Part shown: positions 57,804 to 64,000 of the stretch, in pieces
Numbering within the stretch: position 1 is the stretch's first letter
Layout of the letters: every line of letters starts with the position of its first letter
The notes under the pieces: generated by a model
Databases searched by the model: none
What the model saw: the letters and a program-made list of their open reading frames with translations, nothing else
What the model was told of the DNA's origin: nothing
Made by a program: the position numbers and the translations under genes
Assembly: GCA_013400115.1 (NCBI GenBank)
Contig: VXBP01002706.1
Coordinates: 62,001-126,000 of the forward strand
Reading direction: 5' to 3'
Length of the DNA: 64,000 nucleotides
Source of the DNA: Rhinopomastus cyanomelas
Lineage: Eukaryota; Chordata; Aves; Bucerotiformes; Rhinopomastidae

Positions 57804-58937
57804 AATCATAGAATCATCATGGCTGGAAACGACCTCCAGGGTCATCAAGTCCAACCTTTTCTCCTAGTGTCTAACCGCTAGACCATATCCCTAAGCGCTG
57901 CATCCACCCGTTCCTTAAACACCTCCAGGGATGGTGACATCACCACCTCCCTGGGCAATCCATTCCAGTCTCTAATCACCCTCTCAGTAAAGAATTTCCT
58001 TCTAACATCCAGTCTAAACCTCCCCTGATGCAACTTGAGGCCATTTCCCCTCATCCAATCATCACTAATTGGAGAGAAGAGACCAACACCAGCCTTGCTA
58101 CAACCTCCTTTAAGGCAGTTGCAGAGGGCAATAAGGTCCCCTCTCAGTCTTCTCTTCTCCAGACTAAACAACCCCAGCTCCCTCAGTCTCTCCTCATAGG
58201 GCATGCCTTCCAGCCCCTTCACCAGCTTGGTTGCCCTTCTCTGGACTCGTTCCAGCACCTCAGTGTCCTTCCTGTACTGTGGTGACCAAAACTGGACACA
58301 GTACTCGAGGTGCGGTCTCACAAGGGCCGAGTATAGGGGCACAATCACCTTCCTGCTCCTACTGGTCACGCCGTTTCTGATACAGGCCAGGATGCTATTG
58401 GCCCTCTTGGCCACCTGGGCACACTGCTGGCTCATGTTCAGCCGGCTGTCGATCAACACCCCCAGGTCCTTCTGCACCAGGCAGCTCTCCAGCCACTCCT
58501 CACCAAGCCTGTAGCGTTGCTGGGGGTTGTTGTGACCAAAGTGCATGACCCAGCACTTGGCCTTGTTAAACCTCATACAAGTGAGCTCAGCCCATCGCTC
58601 CAGCCTGTCCAGATCCCGCTGCAGAGCCTCCCTACCCTCCAGCAGATCAACACTCGTGCTCAATTTTGTGTCATCCACAAATTTACTGAGGGTGCACTCG
58701 ATCCCCTCATCCAAATCATCAATAAAGATATTAAACAAGACCGGTCCCAAAACTGAGCCCTGAGGGGCACCGCTTGTGACTGGCCGCCAACTGGAGTTCA
58801 CGCCGTTCACCACCACCCTCTGGGCTCGGCCGTCTAGCCAATGTCTAACCCAGCAAAGAGTCCTCTTGTCTATGCCATGAGCCGCCAGTTTCTCCATCAG
58901 AATGCTGTGGGAAATGGGGTCAAATGCCTTAAGAATG
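57804..58937 (-). mobile_element. CR1 LINE, 5'-truncated, well preserved
   Basis: Minus-strand element of about 1.13 kb, cut at its 5' side inside the RT palm (KAFD codons at 58935) and ending with caagaatcatagaatcatcatgg at the low-coordinate 3' end. It is the same subfamily as 30442-30730. The 5' edge joins unrelated sequence (aagaatgtatgttcttaac). Confidence 0.95.
57878..58935 (-). CDS. CR1 ORF2 partial reverse transcriptase, uninterrupted to its stop
   Basis: Open frame of 339 codons from the first ATG at 58897 (a few more in-frame codons, KAFDPISHSIL, lie upstream), ending ALRDMV-stop at 57878. It keeps SGAPQGSVLGPVLFNIFIDD, the catalytic block as KFVDDTKLST (FVDD where most CR1 copies have FADD), RPHLEYCVQFWSPQYRKDTE and SLEKRRLRGDLIALCNCLKG. 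Everything N-terminal to the palm is missing, so it cannot act as an RT. The absence of stops over a kilobase suggests a recent insertion. Confidence 0.88.
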
Positions 58938-61363
58938 TATGTTCTTAACTAGCTAAAGCAAAGGTGAACTTGGTCCCGCACACCAGACCTCACAAGTGCT
59001 TCTCCGAAGCAGCACTCAGTCAGGAGGATCTCATGTTCAAGGTGAAAGACTGGCAATAATGAAACATGAACTCTTCCATTTCTCTCCTAAAATGATAAGC
59101 AACAACACAGGGAGCTTCTCACATTGTCCAGTTCAATTTCCTTTCCACTTAATTATAGATCAAGAGTAATTCCACTGCAATTCATTAAGTTACATCAGGG
59201 GCTGACAGGAGAGGTCTGTCTGCAGCGTGACATGGGGGAAAGCTGTTCTCCCATCATGGCCATTCATCTCACAGAACATTAACCCATTCCATTTGCACAA
59301 ATGACCAGAGCCGTTCAACCAAAGGGCACTTAAAATTGTACAAAACTCAAGTCATGGGATCCAAACCTACTTTTTAGGGTAGTACCTTAAAGAACAAGTA
59401 CAGGCAAGGCTCAGGGAACGGCTCTCCACCCTTCTGTTTAGATTGTCACAAGCAGAGGGAAGGAGGAGCAGCCTGGAAGGACACCCACAGCTGGAGAAGA
59501 CTCCCCTAGCGTGGTGCTTCACACCAAGGCTTCTCCTTGTTGCAAATATCCAGTGCTTGTTGGACAAAATGAAAAGGTTCCTCTCTCTTCTGGTGAATAG
59601 TGAGAAGAATTAAAAACAATTCAAAATGTAACAGCACTCCTCACCACCATTTCTGGCTGTTTTTTAACAGTATCTACAGCTTTTCAGCCATGATTCACCG
59701 CTCCTGTGATCTAGCGGTTTATCCAATCTGGGATCTAGTTTATCCAATGGTATCTCTCACGTCCACCTCAGACCTTCAGTATTCCCTTGGCTAATCTCTT
59801 CCCAGCTCTGATGTGTTCACTTCCATACAATCATAGAATGGTTTGGGTTGGAAGGGACCTTAAAGATCTTTTTCCTTGCACTCACTTTTCTCTCTAGCCC
59901 CTTACCCCACACAGCAGCTCCATGCTCTCTCCAGATGTTACCACCTCACCTACACTTCACCAACAGCACGAACATGACTAACCCTTACCTCATGACTGAC
60001 AGCTCACCACGGGCTATGTCAGGGACCCACCCCTGAAGTACTTAGTTGCTGGTGCAGACTGTGACTGGCACTAGGCAGACAGGCCTTAAATGCAAAAGGG
60101 GAAAGAGAATCAAAGCGAGATGAGCAGGGAGGAAGATGTACCCAATATTCATTCACATGCTGTGTCCATACTGCACAGACATGGCCTTACACAGCAAGGA
60201 AAGAGTCACCTTTCCATAGTGGTGGCTGCTACATGGCAAGCAGCCCCTTTCCCATCCAACAAGGCAGTGCAGCTCAGAGATGGGCAGCTCCTCTCTGCAT
60301 AGTATGAACATCAAAAAGCCACAACCTTAACATGAAACTGCATTTAAGTCAGTACTCAAAAGGCAACGTAGAACTCTGTGCTTGTACTTCAGTGTTCCCT
60401 TCCCCTCAGTCACAGTTAAAGACAGAGACACATCGCTGGCTCTGATCCATCCAATACCACGCACTCCGTCAATACTCCTCACAATATTTATTGACATTGT
60501 GATGGGGCCACCCTCACTAAACACGAGAACAAAGGCAAGTTACTGATTAGCCCATCTGACAGATGGACAGAAGTCTGCTCTAACCAGCCATTCCAGATCC
60601 ATTTCCACTTTTTATATGACAGCATATGTCATTATTTACTGGGAGCTTACTGGGAGTTACTGCCTGACTTTACAGCAACCTGTTTGGGGTTTTTTTCCTT
60701 CCTTGCTCTAACAGTCAATGTGCATTTCTATATTTAGTCTGATGGCTTAAAGTGAAATAATTCTACTAGCCATTTCCTGTGGCAAACAACAGAAATCAGG
60801 GAATCTGTAGCATAGTGGTGACAAACTGCACAGGAAGAGGAAGTTATCAGCTGCAGCCTAAGCACCTACATGGAAGCCTTTGCCTCACTGAAATCATTGA
60901 TCGGTACCACATAGACCAGCTCAAACCAAAGGGGGTGTTCCTTCATCTGCCTTCAAGTCAGTTATAAAAAACCCACCACCCGCTGCCGTCACATGACATG
61001 GATAGGGAAAGTTCACCCACACCACTCTTCCCTCGACTCACTCCCAAATCCAGCTGCTGACACAATTAAACAACCATTTTTATAACACTGGTCCCACACT
61101 GGGTCATTTATAGAGGCTCCTTGTTTCTAAATGGGGGGTTTTTTTCCTTGTTATTTTCCTTATAAATTCCTCCTGCTACCTCCTGCAGGTTTTTTACATG
61201 CAGACAGGACTTGGGACCCCTGGAGAGGCATTTTCCCCAAACAAACAAGTTCTCTGTGTTCACAAACATCTGGGGTAGGCTGAGATCACTGAGCACATAC
61301 CCTGTGTGCTCCCAAAGTACCTACGGTGAGATTCAATCTATGGCACCTTTGGTGGACGGAACC
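58938..61363. other. Unique DNA with few features
   Basis: Only a 45-bp CR1 stub (59827-59872) was recognised. A minus-strand frame at 60524-60330 (GGPITMSINIVRSIDGVRGI) follows an acceptor-like tctcgtgtttag, but the donor is doubtful. Confidence 0.4.
59827..59872 (-). mobile_element. CR1 LINE 3' UTR stub
   Basis: Only about 45 bp: caatcatagaatggtttggg then ttggaaggga and ccttaaagatctt. This is the terminal part of the CR1 3' UTR on the minus strand. Confidence 0.78.
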
Positions 61364-61408
61364 TGCTGGTTGGACTCAATTTTAAGGTCTTTTCCAAGCT
61401 AAGAAGAT
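61364..61408 (+). mobile_element. CR1 LINE 3' UTR stub
   Basis: About 45 bp, ctggttggactcaattttaa followed by ggtcttttccaagctaagaa. It is a worn plus-strand CR1 end with no octamer left. Confidence 0.6.
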
Positions 61409-61720
61409 CCACAGTTCGGTGGAAGAAAAGATTCAACAACCCACTTCAAAGCATCCACCACAACCAGCTGTACTGGCACTGCTCCAGCCACGGTCAGTCA
61501 CTAACTGTGGAGTCTTCCCCCTAAGAGAGACTGTTGTGAATGGGTGAGACCTTCTCTCCAAGGCAGCAGTGACCATTTCCTTCCCAAAATTCAAGCTCTG
61601 AAAAGCTTTTAAGCTCTGAAAATCTTTCAAGCTCAAAATAATCCAAACAGTCCAAAGAAGATAATGAGCAAGGAAAATCTCAGGTCCAACAGCTCACGTT
61701 TGAGAAAGTTGAAACCACTG

Positions 61721-61863
61721 AAATTATAGAATTATCTGAGTTGGAATACAGCTTCAAGCTCACAGAGTCCAATCATTAAATGAACTGTCCCAAGGATACC
61801 ACTAAATCATGTCCCTAAGCTCCAGATCCCCACCACCTTGAAATGCATCCAGGGATCTTGATT
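61721..61863 (-). mobile_element. CR1 LINE 3' end
   Basis: Minus-strand stub with gaaattatagaattatctga at the tail, then ttggaatacagcttcaagctc, and ccaaggataccactaaatca and gatccccaccaccttgaaat matching the ORF2 end of the 17556/20436/47390 group. Confidence 0.8.
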
Positions 61864-62610
61864 CATACTGCTGTGGATTGGAAGATTGACACTAATATGC
61901 GTTGAGGCTACAGAAGACTCTTCTCTCCCACGTTCAGAAGAGCATACCACACACCAAGGGTTTATGAGGTGCAGTCAAGGCAAACACCAGGTATGCAAGG
62001 TATCTCCTACCATAACATCTGCTGTGTTAGGTGACAGATGAATGACGTACTTCTGACCATTCTGTAATCAGAGGACTTCTCGCAGAGCTGACCTGTCACA
62101 GTTCCAGTAGAGCAGGAACATTACCAGCATATGTGATCTTTAAATATATTAGGTCTTTCACAGATAGTTGTTAAAAACAGATCCCACTGTTAAATATTAA
62201 AACCACAGATGGAACCATAACTAGTGAGCTTGTCCAACCTCGTTTACACTAACTCCCACTCCAAAACACAGTCTCACAGAGGTCCCCACTACACAGGAGG
62301 TCTTTACTTTTTCTACTACCGAAATGCTCAGGAGGTAACCTGGCTTTCTGTGTCACATCCAAACATAACACTCACGTGAGATTTCTGATACAAACTGTTC
62401 ATGCCACCTCCTCCAAAGCATCCCATACTCAGAGGAACAATTTAATGCTGAACCAGATCCACTGATCCTCCTCAGAACAAGGATCAGAACTGAAGTTCTA
62501 TGTTTTGAGGTCTATTCACACTCTGTTCTGGGAAGAAGCAGCAGCACAGCAGAAATTATAGGGAACTATCATCTAGGAAAGAGAAAAAATTAAACAAAGG
62601 GGTGGAAATA

Positions 62611-62908
62611 AATCACAGAATCCCAGACTGGTCTGAGTTGGAAGGGACCTCAAAGATCATCCAGTGCCAATCCCCTGCCATGGGTAGTGACATGAGTCTC
62701 ACCAGACGAGGGTGCCCAGAGCCCCATCCAACCTGGCCTTGAACGCTTCCAGGGAACAAGTGTTCAACCACATGAACACACAACCTTCAGAAGCTCCCTG
62801 GGCAGCCTGTTCCAGGGCCTCAGCACCCCCCACAGGATGGAATTTCTTCCCAAGACCTAACCTAAATATCCCCTCTTTCAGTTTAAAACCATCACCCCTC
62901 ATCCAAAA
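62611..62908 (-). mobile_element. CR1 LINE fragment, 3' end
   Basis: Minus-strand tail of about 300 bp: aaatcacagaatcccagact, the 3' UTR, then the C-terminal codons (MRGDGFKLKEGIFRLGLGKK, with KFHPVGGAEALEQAAQ). A segment near 62755-62790 (tgttcaaccacatgaacac) does not match the other copies and may be a small insertion. It is the same subfamily as 42622 and 39819. Confidence 0.88.
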
Positions 62909-63294
62909 AGACAAATGGAAGTCTAATATTCTATTTCATGTAAGTTTGTACACTGTTCACATCGCATTACTACGGGACAAGTGCAAGCTAACAAACACAG
63001 GGTAAGAGCCTTTCATCTTAAAATTAACTACAATGGGCTCATGGTAAAAAAAAAGAGAAAAAAACAAAATTAAATAGCATAACTAAACAGATTAAGGACG
63101 ACCAGTTTTTTCCAGTATTTCCAACAGTTACATTACGTTTTGCTTTTACTCTATTAACTTCCAACCACAAAACCAATTGTATCAGAAATTTAACTTTTAA
63201 ATGGCTAAGGAGTAAGTGAGGGAGGTAAAGAAAATCATTAATCTTCTCATGGAGGATAAAAATCACAATGAAACCACATTTTGCCTCTCCAGGT

Positions 63295-63695
63295 GAAAAC
63301 CAGGAAAGGCTGAGGGAGCTGAGTCTCTTGAGCTCGGAAAAAAGGAGACTCGTTAATGTTGATAAAGATGGAAAGGGTGGGTGTCAGGAGATGGAGCCAG
63401 GCTCTGCTTAGTGGCACCCAATGATAGGACAAGGGGCAACAGATGTGAGCTGGAACAGAGGAGGTTCCACATCAATCTGAGAAGGAAGTTCTTCACAGTG
63501 AGGGTGACAGAGCACTGGAAGGGGCTGCCCAGGGAGGTTGTGGAGTCTCCTTCTCTGGAGACATTTAAAACCCTCCTGGACATGTTCCTGTGTGACTTGA
63601 TCTTGGAGAAACTGCTGTGGTGGGGGGAATTGGACTAGATAGTCTTTTGAGGTTCCTTCCAATCCCTAACGTTCTGTGATTCGGTGATTCTGGAG
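63295..63695 (+). mobile_element. CR1 LINE fragment, 3' end
   Basis: Plus-strand tail with aaaggctgagggagctgagtc (ERLRELS), a small deletion in the RRLRGDL region, and an open C-terminus (GDGARLCLVAPNDRTRGNRC, then QRRFHINLRRKFFTVRVTEH and WKGLPREVVESPSLETFKTL). The 3' UTR (gaattggactagatagtctt) and two octamer-like units (ttctgtgattcggtgattct) follow. Confidence 0.92.
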
Positions 63696-64000
63696 CACAG
63701 ACAGAAAATGTAAGCACTCACTGAAAATGTAAGAAAGAGCCTTTACAGTGAAATATAGAGTCACCTTTGCAGAGAATCAGCCCAGAAAGCACACCTTATC
63801 ACAGAAAAACCAGCATCTAAAATGGATATGAGCTCTACCATAAGCTCTTCATGCTATAGATCTACACTACTCAAACACACTTGCCTTGAGATCAGCTCTC
63901 AAACTTATTCTTAAGTTTGAATTTTGGAAGAATTATAATATATTTGGGCTTGTGATTTCTTTAGTTATCTATTATTAGCCGGAATTTAGTTGTCAAGACA
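63696..64000. other. Unique DNA to the window end, nothing recognised
   Basis: A+T-rich with no repeat or exon seen. Confidence 0.5.

Noticed and set aside
58028..58763. Plus-strand frames of 72-103 codons
   Set aside because: Antisense to the long minus-strand CR1 ORF2.
1..64000. Search for retroviral LTRs, gag/pol/env remnants, CRISPR arrays, operons and rRNA
   Set aside because: No LTR pair, primer-binding site, retroviral motif, regularly spaced repeat or rRNA signature was seen. All RT-like coding belongs to CR1.

Overview
The window looks like bird nuclear DNA. There is no compact run of genes. It is A+T-rich, intron-like or intergenic sequence crowded with chicken-repeat-1 (CR1) LINE retrotransposons. 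Their 3' ends carry the avian CR1 signature: a conserved ggactagatgatct-type block followed by ATTCTATG-like octamers. I count about 43 CR1 pieces in both orientations. By eye they cover roughly a quarter of the window, well above what is usual in most birds. That fits a CR1-rich lineage such as woodpeckers or hornbill/hoopoe relatives, but the species cannot be read from this sequence.

Layout. 0-21 kb: scattered 5'-truncated CR1 pieces, a longer decayed reverse transcriptase (RT) copy (6.98-8.34 kb), and two copies of a chimeric unit (6.0-6.5 and 20.4-21.0 kb) in which about 240 bp of unrelated DNA is joined at the same point to a CR1 3' end. 21-37 kb: sparser repeats, a 134-bp GC-rich hAT-type miniature element with an 8-bp target duplication (30.1 kb), a possible ancient MIR-like SINE (34.9 kb) and minus-strand segments that look like exons. 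37.36-39.14 kb: a full-ended CR1 that keeps its 5' UTR, ORF1 and 3' UTR but has lost nearly all of ORF2. 42-53 kb: more CR1, including one copy nested inside another, and an exon-like pair near 53 kb. 53.5-55.3 kb: the best-preserved RT copy (474 codons open). 57.8-58.9 kb: a minus-strand copy with 339 codons open. The rest is small CR1 remnants and unique DNA.

Host genes. No gene can be named. Several minus-strand open segments have plausible splice acceptors and donors, and four of them (41.3, 40.3, 35.6 and 22.5 kb) have codon phases that join up, so an intron-rich gene read on the minus strand is likely. These are predictions from sequence only, and short open frames are common by chance. 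No rRNA, intact tRNA, CRISPR array or recognisable retroviral gene was seen.
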